DNA from: Actinomycetes bacterium
GTDB lineage: Bacteria; Actinomycetota; Acidimicrobiia; Acidimicrobiales; RAAP-2
Length of the DNA stretch: 64,000 nt
Assembly: GCA_021827705.1 (NCBI GenBank)
Contig: JAKAUQ010000005.1
Span: 33,306 to 97,305 of the forward strand
Direction: 5' to 3'
Shown: piece after piece, positions 39,751 through 51,602 of the stretch
Numbering within the stretch: position 1 is the stretch's first letter
Layout of the letters: each line of letters opens with the position of its first letter
Made by a program: the position numbers and the translations under genes
Notes under the pieces: generated by a model
What the model saw: the letters and a program-made list of their open reading frames with translations, nothing else
Databases searched by the model: none
Told to the model about the DNA's origin: nothing

Positions 39751-42700
39751 GCGCCAGCGCCGGGCTGCGGCGCGTCCTGGAGCGCCTGGCCCCGTCGCTG
39801 CGCGCGGCGGCGGCCCGGGGCACGGTGGCGCCCTCGACCTTTGCGACACCCGCGCTGGTGGCCGCGATGGCTCTGGAGGGGCCGGTGGCCGTGATGGTGG
39901 CGACCTCCCAGGACGCCCACCTGGTCGCTGAGGGGGTGGCGGCCTGGCTCGAGGATCCCCCGGCGGTCACTCTGGTGAGCGCCTGGGACATCCATCCCCT
40001 CGAGCGCGTGTCACCCGACGCGGCCGTCATGGCCGAGCGAACTCGCCTGCGCGCCGCGCTGGCCGATGGTACGGGTCCGCGCGTCGTCGTGGGAGCCGCA
40101 CGCGCCCTGGTGCAGATCGTTCCCCCCGAGCCGCCCGAGCTCCAGTGGGTGCGCCGGGGCCAGGCCATCGACCGTGACCAGCTGCTCGAGCGGCTGGTCG
40201 GGTGGGGGTATCGCCGCGAGTCCCAGGTCGAGCATCGCGGCGAGCTCGCGGTGCGCGGCGGGATCGTGGACCTGTGGTCGCCCGACCACGACCAGCCCGT
40301 GCGGCTCGACCTGTTCGGCGACGAGGTCGACCGGCTGACGGTCTTTGACCTGGCCAGCCAGCGCTCGGTGGGAGATCGCGACGTGGTGGTGCTGGCTCCG
40401 GCGCGCGAGTGGCTCCCCGGGCCGGCGGGCCGTGCGCGGGCGCGGGCCACCGCGACCACCCAGCCCTGGGCCGCCCCGGTGCTCGAGCGCATCGGGGCGG
40501 GCGAGCTCTTCGACGGCATGGAGGGGTGGCTGCCCCTGGTTACCGAGTCACGGCGGACGCTGCTCGACGAACTGGGGTCCTACACGATCGTGGTCATCGA
40601 ACCCGAGCGGATCGCGCTGCGCCTCGACGACGTGCTGGACGAGGAGAGCGAGCTGGCCAGTGTGGTGGCGGCCACGTGGCACGCACCGGGTCCGGTGCCC
40701 CTGCTCCACGAGGGGCGGGCGGCCCTGGAGGCGCACGCCGCCCTCTCCCTGGCGGCCGACCCTGCCCTGGCCGAGCCGGGGCTGGCCCCGCCCCCCGTCG
40801 TCCAGGGCGACCCGGCACGCATCGCCGCCCACGTGCGCGCGTGGCCGCGAGGGCGCCGGGGCGTCGTGTTGACCTCCAACCCCGCAGCCGTCGAGCGCAT
40901 GGCCGGCCAGCTGCGCGAGGAGGGGCTCAGCGTGACCACGGATCCGGCCGCGATCCTCGACACGCGTCTGAGCGTCGCCGTCAGCCACCTGCCGGCGGGA
41001 TTCTTTGCTCCCGAAGCCGACATCGTCGTGTGGAGCGAGTCCGACTTGACGGGACGGCGCAGTGCCCACCGGGCCGTGCGCACGCGCACGCGGGCCGTCG
41101 AGGGGTTCTTCGACGACTTCGCCGTCGGTGGGTACGTCGTCCACCGTCACCACGGCATCGCGCGCTTCGCGGGCACGACGGCGCGCGCCATCGCGGGCAC
41201 GGTGCGCGACTACCTGGTCCTGGAGTTCAAGGACGGGCGCAGCTACTGGCCCGCCGACCAGATGGAGGTCCTGACGCCCTACACGGGCGGCGACGCCCCC
41301 AGCCTGTCGCGCCTCGGCGGCGTGGACTGGCAGCGCACGCGGGCTCGGGCCCGGGCGGCGGCCTACCTGGTGGCTCAGGACCTCGTCGACCTGTACCGCC
41401 AGCGCTCCACGGCCAGTGGCCACGCCTTCGGTGCCGACACCACCTGGCAGCACGAGATGGAGGACCAGTTCGCCTACGACCTCACCGCGGACCAGGCCGT
41501 CGCGGTCGAGGCCGTCAAGGCCGACATGGAGGCGCCGCGCCCAATGGACCGGCTGGTCTGTGCCGACGTGGGCTTCGGCAAGACCGAGATCGCGGTGCGG
41601 GCGATCTTTAAGGCCGTCCAGGACGGCCGCCAGGCGGCCCTCCTGGTGCCGACGACGCTGCTGGCCAGCCAGCACCTGGCCACGTTGAGCGAGCGTTTCG
41701 CGGGCTTCCCGGTCCGCGTCGCGCTGCTCAGCCGATTCGTCGACGACGCCGCGACGCGCGAGACGCTGCGCGCCCTCGCCGAGGGCACCGTCGACGTCGT
41801 CGTGGGCACGCACCGCCTGCTCGGCGAGGACGTGCGGTTCGGCCAGCTCGGGCTGCTCATCGTGGACGAGGAGCAGCGCTTCGGTGTGGCCGACAAGGAG
41901 GCGATCAAGCGCCGCTGGGTGGGCATCGACGTGCTCACGCTCTCGGCCAGCCCGATCCCGCGAACGCTGGAGATGGCCCTGTCGGGCATCCGCGACCTGT
42001 CGATGGTGACGACCCCGCCAGCCGACCGGCGCCCCATCCTCACCCACGTGGGGCCCTACGACGAGGCGGCGGTCGTCGAGGCGGTGCGCCGCGAGCTCCT
42101 GCGCGAAGGCCAGGTCTTCTTCGTCCACAACCGGGTGGCCGACATCGAGCTGGTGGCCCAGCGCCTGGGTCGCCTGGTGCCCGACGCGCGTGTGGCGATC
42201 GCTCACGGGCAGATGGACGAGGGGACGCTCGAGCGCGTGATGATCGACTTCTGGGAGCGGCGCACCGACCTCCTGGTGTGCACCACCATCGTTGAGTCGG
42301 GCATCGACCTGCCTTCGGTCAACACCTTGATCGTGGACCGCGCCGAGCGCCTCGGCCTGGGCCAGCTGCACCAGTTGCGCGGCCGAGTGGGTCGCTCGGG
42401 CCAGCGCGCCTACGCGTACCTGTTCCACGCCGACGAGCACGCCCTCTCGGAGGCCGCCTACGAGCGCCTGCGGACCATCGGGGACAACACGGCGCTCGGC
42501 AGCGGCTTCAAGATCGCGATGCGCGACCTGGAGATCCGCGGTGCGGGCAACCTGCTGGGCCACGACCAGTCGGGCCCGGTGGCCGCCGTGGGCTACGACC
42601 TCTACGTCCAGCTCGTCGCCGAGGCTGTCGCCGAGGCCAAGGGCATCGCGCCCGCCGAGGTGGCCACCGTCAGCCTGGACGTCCCGGGCGAGGCCCACCT

Positions 42701-43130
42701 GCCGACGGACTACGTCGTGGGCGACGACGCCCGCCTCGAGGCGTATCGCCGACTGGCGGCCATCGAAGACGACGCCGCGCTGGCCGACCTGCGCGACGAG
42801 TGGCTCGACCGCTACGGACCGCTGCCGGCACCGGCGGTCGGGCTCATCGAGCTGGCGGCACTCCGCCTGGCGTGCTTGGCGGCGGGCATCACCGCGCTGA
42901 GCGCCCGCCCGCGCCCCGGGCGACGGGACCGGGTGGCGGTGCATCTGAGCCCGGTGACGCTGCCCTACAGCGTCCAGGTGCGCTTGCGGCGACGCTACGG
43001 CGCGCGCAGCTACGACGAGGCGGCACGCGAGGTGCGCGTGGAGCTAGCCGCGCGCGAGGTGTCCGCGTCGCGCCTGCGCGACCTGGTCCTCGAGGTGGCC
43101 GGACCCCAGGAGTCCGGCACGCCTGGGTAG
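39747..43130 (+). CDS. mfd: Transcription-repair coupling factor
   Basis: A 1127-residue ATP-driven translocase that removes RNA polymerase stalled at lesions and recruits UvrA. N-terminal UvrB-like modules, then the polymerase-binding CarD-like domain with GGYVVHRHHGIARF, the helicase core with Walker A VGFGKTE (K612) and DEEQ (707-710), motif VI block LHQLRGRVGRSGQRAYAYL, and the C-terminal TRCF domain. GTG start overlaps pth. Length is normal. Confidence 0.96.
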   Translation: MSASAGLRRVLERLAPSLRAAAARGTVAPSTFATPALVAAMALEGPVAVMVATSQDAHLVAEGVAAWLEDPPAVTLVSAWDIHPLERVSPDAAVMAERTRLRAALADGTGPRVVVGAARALVQIVPPEPPELQWVRRGQAIDRDQLLERLVGWGYRRESQVEHRGELAVRGGIVDLWSPDHDQPVRLDLFGDEVDRLTVFDLASQRSVGDRDVVVLAPAREWLPGPAGRARARATATTQPWAAPVLERIGAGELFDGMEGWLPLVTESRRTLLDELGSYTIVVIEPERIALRLDDVLDEESELASVVAATWHAPGPVPLLHEGRAALEAHAALSLAADPALAEPGLAPPPVVQGDPARIAAHVRAWPRGRRGVVLTSNPAAVERMAGQLREEGLSVTTDPAAILDTRLSVAVSHLPAGFFAPEADIVVWSESDLTGRRSAHRAVRTRTRAVEGFFDDFAVGGYVVHRHHGIARFAGTTARAIAGTVRDYLVLEFKDGRSYWPADQMEVLTPYTGGDAPSLSRLGGVDWQRTRARARAAAYLVAQDLVDLYRQRSTASGHAFGADTTWQHEMEDQFAYDLTADQAVAVEAVKADMEAPRPMDRLVCADVGFGKTEIAVRAIFKAVQDGRQAALLVPTTLLASQHLATLSERFAGFPVRVALLSRFVDDAATRETLRALAEGTVDVVVGTHRLLGEDVRFGQLGLLIVDEEQRFGVADKEAIKRRWVGIDVLTLSASPIPRTLEMALSGIRDLSMVTTPPADRRPILTHVGPYDEAAVVEAVRRELLREGQVFFVHNRVADIELVAQRLGRLVPDARVAIAHGQMDEGTLERVMIDFWERRTDLLVCTTIVESGIDLPSVNTLIVDRAERLGLGQLHQLRGRVGRSGQRAYAYLFHADEHALSEAAYERLRTIGDNTALGSGFKIAMRDLEIRGAGNLLGHDQSGPVAAVGYDLYVQLVAEAVAEAKGIAPAEVATVSLDVPGEAHLPTDYVVGDDARLEAYRRLAAIEDDAALADLRDEWLDRYGPLPAPAVGLIELAALRLACLAAGITALSARPRPGRRDRVAVHLSPVTLPYSVQVRLRRRYGARSYDEAAREVRVELAAREVSASRLRDLVLEVAGPQESGTPG

Positions 43131-43133
43131 GCT
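43128..43133 (+). promoter_or_regulatory. -10 hexamer TAGGCT of the foldase-like gene
   Basis: TAGGCT (overlapping the mfd TAG stop) lies exactly 6 nt before the GTG at 43140. Confidence 0.4.
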
Positions 43134-43139
43134 GGGCTG

Positions 43140-44218
43140 GTGCGTCGCGTCGTCACCGCTCTCATTGCCGCCCTGGTCCTCGCCGTGCTGGTGGGCCGCT
43201 TCAGCGCCTCGTCCGGGCTCCGCGTCAACGGCCAGGTCGCCTCGGCCGCGCAGGTGCGCGGTGAGCTGAGCGCCATCGCCAACTCGACCGCCCTGCAGTG
43301 CTACCTGACCGCGATCGACCCGGCCAGCTACGGTGCCGGTGCTGGCACCTCGACCATGGCGGCCAGTGGCGCGGCCGCGTGGTCGGACCTGCGCATCCAG
43401 GCCATGGCGATCAACCAGTACGTGCGCTCGAGCCTGCACTACCATCCCGGGGCCGATCTGGCCAAGGCGAAGGCCTCGTTAGAGTTGGAGATGACCCAGG
43501 CCGCAGCCACCGACTCCTTTACCTGCCCGGGCAGCGCGAGTACGGCTCTGGCCGCCATGACGCCGGCCATGCGCTCCCTCGAGGTGACCGCCCAGGCCGA
43601 TTCGCTCTACCTCGTCAACCGCCTGAACTCGACCATCCCCCTGACGACCGCGTCGCTGCACGCCTACTACGCGCACCACCGCTCGCAGTACGTGAGGATC
43701 TGCGTCAGCGTGGCTCTGGTGCCGGTGGCGAAGGTCTCGGCCTTCGCCCGGGCCCAGGCCGCGGGGGCCTCGGTGGCGACTCTGGCCAAGCACTTCTCCC
43801 TCGACCCCTCGGGGGCGCGGGGAGGCACCTACGGGTGCTACGGGCCGTCCTCGCCGTACTACGCCAGTGTGCGCGCCGACGTGGCGGGTCACCCCGTGGG
43901 CCACTTCCCCACGACCCCCTCGAGCACCACGCAGAACGGCACTACCTACGCGCTCTACGTGGCGGCGACCTCCGAGAGTCCGGCCACGTTCGCCGCCTCG
44001 GCGGCCCGCGTGCTGTCCGACGTCCGCAGCCTGAACACCCTCGGAGCTGATCAGGTGCGCAGCCGGGTGGTGGACCAGGCCACCGTGGCCGTCGACCCCG
44101 CGCTGGGCCAGTGGGTCCTGGGCTCGAACGGTCTGACGGTGAGTGCCCCGAGCGTGCCGGCGGCCTCGGCGGTCACGGGCGCGTCCGTGCTCGGCGCGCC
44201 GAGCGCTCTGACGTATCG

Positions 44219-44222
<4 letters not shown>
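43140..44222 (+). CDS. SurA/PpiC-like exported foldase
   Basis: A 360-residue exported protein with a hydrophobic segment at about 5-20, a SurA-like N-terminal helical domain and a degenerate parvulin (PpiC) domain around YVRICVSVALVPVAKVSAF and FSLDPSGARGGTYGCYG. It may be a peptidyl-prolyl isomerase chaperone outside the membrane. No lipobox cysteine. It contains a rare TTA codon at 43479-43481. It takes a place between mfd and mazG, and its stop overlaps mazG by 4 nt. Confidence 0.75.
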
Positions 44223-47262
<3,040 letters not shown>

Positions 47263-47266
<4 letters not shown>

Positions 47267-48687
47267 GTGACCGCCCCGAGGTGCCCGCCGAGGACCGGCG
47301 GGCCGTCGAGGCCCGGCTGGGGCGTGCGGCGCGCGCCTGGTTCCGCGTGGTCGTGCGGCGCGCGACGGGCGAGCCCGTCGTCATCGAGAACGCCCCCCAC
47401 CTGGACGACGGGACGCCCCTGGCGACCCTGTACTGGCTCGTGGACCCCCCGCTGGTCGAGGCCGTCAGCCGGGTCGAGGCCGCCGGCGGCGTCCACCGCT
47501 ACGAGGACCTCGTGTCCGCCAGCGACCTGGCGGCGGCCCACGCGCGCTACGCGGCGCGCCGGGACGCTCGCGTGCGCCGGGTCGACGCGCCCCGGCCGAG
47601 CGGAGGCGTGGGCGGCACGCGCACCGGGGTCAAGTGCCTCCACGCGCACCTGGCCAACTATCTGGCGGGCGACGATGACCCCGTGGGGGCTCTCGTCGCC
47701 ACCGAGGTGGGGGCGGTGGCGCTGCGGCGCCCAGCGGTGGCCGGCGAGCCGGTAGCCGTCATCGACTGCGGGAGCAACTCGACGCGCCTGCTCGTGACCG
47801 ACGGCGAGGGACGCGCGCTGGTGCGCGACATGCACATCACCCGCCTAGCGGCGGGGGTGGACGCCGCGGGACGTCTGGCGCCCGACGCCCGGGCGCGCAC
47901 GATGCGGGTGCTGGCCCAGTACCGCGAGCGCTTCGCGGCCGCCGGCGCGCGCCAGGGGCTGGTCGTGGCGACCTCGGCCGTGCGCGACGCCAGCAACGCG
48001 GAGCAGTTCGTCCAGGAGGCCCGCGCTGTCACCGGACTGGCCGTGCGGGTGCTCAGCGGAGGTGAGGAAGCCGACCTCTCCTACCGGGGGGCCGTCGCCG
48101 GCCTGGAGCCCGGCGAGGCACCGCCCCTGGTCGTGGACGTCGGTGGCGGCTCGACCGAGCTGGCGCTGACCTGGGAGGGGGAGTTCCACTGGGCATCCTT
48201 GCAGCTGGGCTGCGTGCGGCTCACCGAGCGCGTCACGGGCTCGGGGACGCTGGACGAGGCGACACGCCGCGCGGCCCGCCGCCTGGTCGACGAAACGCTG
48301 GATGCCGAGCTCACCGACCCGGCGTGGCGCGCGGCCGTGGGGCGGGTCCAGGTGGTGGGCCTCGCCGGCACCGCGGCCACGCTGGCCCAGCTGCAGGCGG
48401 GCCAGCGCGAGTACCGGCGCGAGGACGTGCACCACCAGCGGGTGGGCATCGCTGACGTGGCCGCCTGGCTGGATCGTCTGGCCTCCGAGACGCCCGCCCA
48501 GCGCTTGGAGCACGCCGGGATGGCCCCCGGGCGCCAAGACGTGCTCGTTGCCGGGCTCGTCGTGCTGCACGCGATCCTGGAGCGCTTCGCGGCGCCCGAC
48601 GTGCTCACCTCGGAAGACGACATCCTCGATGGCACCGCTGCGTGGCTGCGCTCGGATGCGAGCACGGGGCCAGACCTGGCACGATAG
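47263..48687 (+). CDS. DUF501 - exopolyphosphatase (Ppx/GppA) fusion
   Basis: One 474-residue protein joins two domains that are separate neighbours (Rv1025 and Rv1026/ppx2) in mycobacteria. Residues 5-150 are DUF501 (KCLHAHLANYLAG at 124-136); from about 163 comes a Ppx/GppA phosphatase with VAVIDCGSNSTRLLVTD, TSAVRDASN, SGGEEADLSYRGA and VDVGGGSTELAL, ending with the usual helical segment. The linker shows no stop or frameshift. Ppx/GppA enzymes hydrolyse polyphosphate or pppGpp. The GTG overlaps the DivIC-like gene stop. Confidence 0.88.
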
Positions 48688-48704
48688 GCGGGGGAGGAAA
48701 CCTC

Positions 48705-49325
48705 GTGATCAGCCGTGCCACTAGCTCGACGATGACGCTCTACGGGTCGCGGGTCATGCTGCGCCCCCTCAGCGAAGCCGACTGGGAGGCCTGGCACGAG
48801 GTCCGTGTGCGCTGCCGGGACTGGCTGGTCAAGTGGGAGCCGCGCTCGGCCCACGCCAGCTACGCCGCCGAGGATCGCCGCAGCTTCGCCAGCCGGTGCG
48901 CCATCCGCGAGCGCGAGCGGCACCTCGGGACCGGCTACGGCTTCGGGATCTTCTACGAGGGCCGCTTCGTCGGGGAGCTGACGCTGTCGGGGATCCAGCG
49001 CGGGCCCATGCAGGTGGGCTTCATCGGCTACTGGATCGACGAGGCCGTCGCGGGTCGGGGCCTGATGCCCGAGGCCGTGGTGGTGACCATCCAGTTCGCG
49101 CTCGAGACGCTGCGCCTGCACCGGATCGAGATCAACATCATCCCCCGCAACCACGCGTCGCGGCGCGTGGTGGAGAAGCTGGGCCTGCGCTGCGAGGGCG
49201 TGGCCGAGCGCTACCTCGAGATCGACGGCGCCTGGGAGGACCACGCCCGCTACGCGATGACCGCCGAGGAGTGGGCCGACCGCGCACCTCAGCTGGTGGC
49301 GGACTGGCTCCTGCCGCGGGGCTAG
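48705..49325 (+). CDS. RimJ/RimL-type GNAT acetyltransferase
   Basis: A 206-residue N-acetyltransferase. IGYWIDEAVAGRGLMPEAV carries the acetyl-CoA loop and EINIIPRNHASRRVVEKLGL the following helix, typical of the RimJ/RimL branch acting on protein N-termini. The GTG at 48705 is fixed by GGAGGAAA. Its 3' end overlaps the convergent GT2 gene by 4 bp. Confidence 0.88.
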   Translation: MISRATSSTMTLYGSRVMLRPLSEADWEAWHEVRVRCRDWLVKWEPRSAHASYAAEDRRSFASRCAIRERERHLGTGYGFGIFYEGRFVGELTLSGIQRGPMQVGFIGYWIDEAVAGRGLMPEAVVVTIQFALETLRLHRIEINIIPRNHASRRVVEKLGLRCEGVAERYLEIDGAWEDHARYAMTAEEWADRAPQLVADWLLPRG

Positions 49326-50260
49326 GCGAGAGCCTCGGCCTGCCGGTGCACCAGCGCGGCCAGGCCCACGGCCCCCAGGGTGCCACCGGCGGCGGCGGCC
49401 ACGGCGGCGGCGGCGGGCCCGTCGTGGCGGCCCACCACCACGAGATCGTTGTTCGGCCCGTGGGCGATCACGGCGCCCAGGGCGCCGTGGTGGCTTAGCG
49501 TCGCCGCGAGCGACGCGGGTGCCGGGGCCGCGAGGATGACGCCGGGCAGCTGGTAGGTGGCGTGTCGCAGCCGGCGCAGGTCGTTGAGCATGGCCAGGGG
49601 GGCGCGCGACAGCCGCACGGTCGACCCGCTGACGTCACGCCAGCTCACCGGGTACGCCTCGACGCGCAGGCCCAGGCGCGCGGCCAGGTGGAGGTACTCG
49701 ACGTCGTAGGCGAACCCCTCGATGGTGCCCAGGAGCGCGAGCAGCCGGGCGGGCCCGCGCCGCAGGGCCTTGGCGCCGCACTGGGTGTCGGCCAGGCGCA
49801 CGCCGGTGTAGTGGCGCACCACGAGGTGGAAGGCCCGGGCGGCCCAGGTGCGCGCTCGGCTGGCGTAGTGGATGGCCCCGGTCGCGGCACGCGACCCGGC
49901 CACGACGTCGGCGTGGTCGAGCCCGGCCACCAGCGCGGGATAGTGCACCGGGTCGATGGCCATGTCGGCGTCCACGACGAGCAGGCGCGCGCCGCGGGCC
50001 TGCGCGATACCCGTGGCGACCGCGGCGCCCTTGCCGCGATTGTGGGGGTGGCGCACGACCACCGGGTCGAGCGCGCCGTAGACGGTGGCCGCGGTGGCCG
50101 CGGTGGCGTCGCGCGAGCCGTCGTCGACGATCACGATCTCGACGTCGGCGCCCAGGGAGGCCAGGACCGGGGCGAGGCGCGCGTACCCCGCAGCCAGGCG
50201 GTGGGCCTCGTTGTAGGCCGGGATGATCACGGAGACGGCGGGCTCAGGGTCGGGCGGCAC
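49322..50260 (-). CDS. GT2 glycosyltransferase (polyprenol-phosphate type) with Ala-rich tail
   Basis: A 312-residue GT-A enzyme. The core begins VSVIIPAYNEAHRLAAGY, with VIVDDGSRDAT and the metal site LLVVDADMAID, like DPM1/GtrB enzymes that load polyprenyl phosphate. Instead of the two usual membrane helices, the C-terminus (about 248-312) is Ala/Gly-rich with GRHDGPAAAAVAAAAGGTLG, possibly one weak helix. GTG at 50260 overlaps the NlpC gene by 17 bp. The earlier open frame upstream is antisense-like and not conserved. Confidence 0.8.
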   Translation of the reverse strand: MPPDPEPAVSVIIPAYNEAHRLAAGYARLAPVLASLGADVEIVIVDDGSRDATAATAATVYGALDPVVVRHPHNRGKGAAVATGIAQARGARLLVVDADMAIDPVHYPALVAGLDHADVVAGSRAATGAIHYASRARTWAARAFHLVVRHYTGVRLADTQCGAKALRRGPARLLALLGTIEGFAYDVEYLHLAARLGLRVEAYPVSWRDVSGSTVRLSRAPLAMLNDLRRLRHATYQLPGVILAAPAPASLAATLSHHGALGAVIAHGPNNDLVVVGRHDGPAAAAVAAAAGGTLGAVGLAALVHRQAEALA

Positions 50261-51416
50261 CGATGAGTCCGAAGGTGAAGAGGGGGGCGTAGTTGATACG
50301 GGTCCCAGGGTACGCGGCCGCGATGATGGTGTCGGTGCCGTAGGGTCCGCTGCCCACGTACATGACCACGTGGTCGACGAGGTGGTCGCCGTCGAGGTTG
50401 TAGTAGAAGAGCAAGTCCCCGGGCTGGAGGGCGTGGAGCGACACGTGGCGCAGGCCCGGCCACTGCACCTCGGTGGTGCGCGGGATGGTGTAGCCGGCCT
50501 GGGCCCAGGCCCACTGGACCAGACCCGAGCAGTCGAAGCCCTGGCCCGGTGTCTCGCCGCCCCACACGTAGGGAACGCCAATCTGGGACTCGGCCGCGGC
50601 CACTGCGGCGTGGCCGGCCGCGGACCCGGCCGGCGACCCGCTGACCGTGCCGGTGACCTGCGGTGGCGTAGCGGCGCGGATGGCGGCCAGCACCAGGTTG
50701 GCCGCGGTCTGCCCGCCCACGGCCGAGGCGGCGGCGACGGCCTCCTGCTCGCCGGACACGTCACCGATGCGCGCGGCGGCGGCGCCTGCGGCCACCTCGT
50801 AGGTGATGATCTCGCTCTTCAGGGTCTTGGTGACCACGGTCAGCGTCGCGCGCGTGGCCGCCTCGTTGCGGGCGTTCTGGGCCAGCAGGCTGGCCATGGT
50901 GCGCTCCTGGGCCTGCTTGAGCGCGCGCTGGGCGGCCACCTGGGCCAGCGTCGAGTCGAGGGAGCGCTTCTCGGTCTCGTAGCGGTGGCGGATGGCCGTC
51001 AGGTCGCCGATGGCGCGATCCTGGTAGACGGTGCGTGCGTCGCTGGAGGTGACCGACTGGTTGAACAGCGCCAGGATCTGGGCGTCCGCGGACCCCAAGA
51101 CGTAGGCCCGCACGACCGCGGCGACCAGCTGGTGTGAGGTCGCGGCGATGGCGCGCCGCTTGATGGTCTCGCGACCGCGCAGCCGATGGATGTTGGCGGT
51201 GATCTGGGTGAAGGCCACCTGGGCGGCGTCGAAGGCGTTGGCGGTCGTCTCGGCGAGGCGCTGCTGGCTGGCCAGGCGAGAGGTCAGGTTGGCGATCTCA
51301 GCGCGCATCTGGGCGATGGAGCCGGCGTCGGCGGGTGGCGCCGTCGCCACCACGAGCGCCATGGCCGCCGTGCTGGCCGCAAGGGTGCGGGCCAGCCGGG
51401 GCCGCCGAAGCCTCAT
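50244..51416 (-). CDS. NlpC/P60 peptidoglycan endopeptidase (RipA-like)
   Basis: A 390-residue exported wall hydrolase. Signal peptide about 1-31 (ending PPADAGS), a long coiled-coil region (about 34-235) like that of RipA, a linker, and a C-terminal NlpC/P60 domain with nucleophile Cys296 in FDCSGLVQW and His349 in LVDHVVMYVG. It likely cuts D-Glu-meso-DAP bonds during division. ATG at 51416 has TAGGCT 6 nt upstream and a palindrome behind it. Confidence 0.92.
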   Translation of the reverse strand: MRLRRPRLARTLAASTAAMALVVATAPPADAGSIAQMRAEIANLTSRLASQQRLAETTANAFDAAQVAFTQITANIHRLRGRETIKRRAIAATSHQLVAAVVRAYVLGSADAQILALFNQSVTSSDARTVYQDRAIGDLTAIRHRYETEKRSLDSTLAQVAAQRALKQAQERTMASLLAQNARNEAATRATLTVVTKTLKSEIITYEVAAGAAAARIGDVSGEQEAVAAASAVGGQTAANLVLAAIRAATPPQVTGTVSGSPAGSAAGHAAVAAAESQIGVPYVWGGETPGQGFDCSGLVQWAWAQAGYTIPRTTEVQWPGLRHVSLHALQPGDLLFYYNLDGDHLVDHVVMYVGSGPYGTDTIIAAAYPGTRINYAPLFTFGLIGAARP

Positions 51417-51422
51417 TGACCT

Positions 51423-51428
51423 AGCCTA
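51423..51428 (-). promoter_or_regulatory. -10 hexamer TAGGCT of the NlpC/P60 gene
   Basis: Minus-strand TAGGCT exactly 6 nt before the ATG at 51416; abuts the TAACG palindrome at 51427. Confidence 0.45.
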
Positions 51429-51440
51429 ACGAGAGCGTTA
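51427..51440. promoter_or_regulatory. Inverted repeat between the NlpC/P60 gene and tRNA-Leu
   Basis: TAACG-N4-CGTTA sits just upstream of the NlpC/P60 -10. Its GTAACG half resembles MtrA-type recognition of wall-hydrolase promoters in actinobacteria, but only one half-site pair is present. Confidence 0.35.
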
Positions 51441-51469
51441 CTGCCGGCTGGGGCGCCCTGCTCCCGTGT

Positions 51470-51475
51470 TACGGT
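51470..51475 (+). promoter_or_regulatory. -10 hexamer TACGGT of tRNA-Leu
   Basis: TACGGT, 13 nt before the tRNA 5' end; suitable for a transcript with a short leader. Confidence 0.4.
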
Positions 51476-51488
51476 CGAGGGGCTGTCG

Positions 51489-51562
51489 GGGGGCGTAGCC
51501 CAAGTGGCAGAGGCAGGGCGCTTAAACCGCCTTCAGTGAGGGTTCGAGTCCCTCCGCCCCTA
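51489..51562 (+). tRNA. tRNA-Leu (UAA anticodon), short variable loop
   Basis: 74-nt cloverleaf. Acceptor GGGGGCG pairs with CGCCCCT (first pair G-U), discriminator A as in leucine tRNAs. Anticodon stem GGGCG/CGCCT encloses loop CTTAAAC, anticodon TAA, reading UUA. T arm GAGGG, TTCGAGT, CCCTC. Between anticodon and T stems are only five bases (TCAGT), whereas leucine tRNAs normally have a long variable arm. CCA is not encoded. Identity by anticodon and A73; charging by LeuRS is inferred. Confidence 0.8.
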
Positions 51563-51589
51563 CGCGGCCGGGCGACGGGGGATTTTTAG

Positions 51590-51595
51590 TAGCGT
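51590..51595 (+). promoter_or_regulatory. -10 hexamer TAGCGT of the 274-residue membrane protein gene
   Basis: TAGCGT 7 nt before the GTG at 51603; supports that start over the GTG at 51594, which overlaps the hexamer. Confidence 0.35.
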
Positions 51596-51602
51596 GGCCC
51601 CC

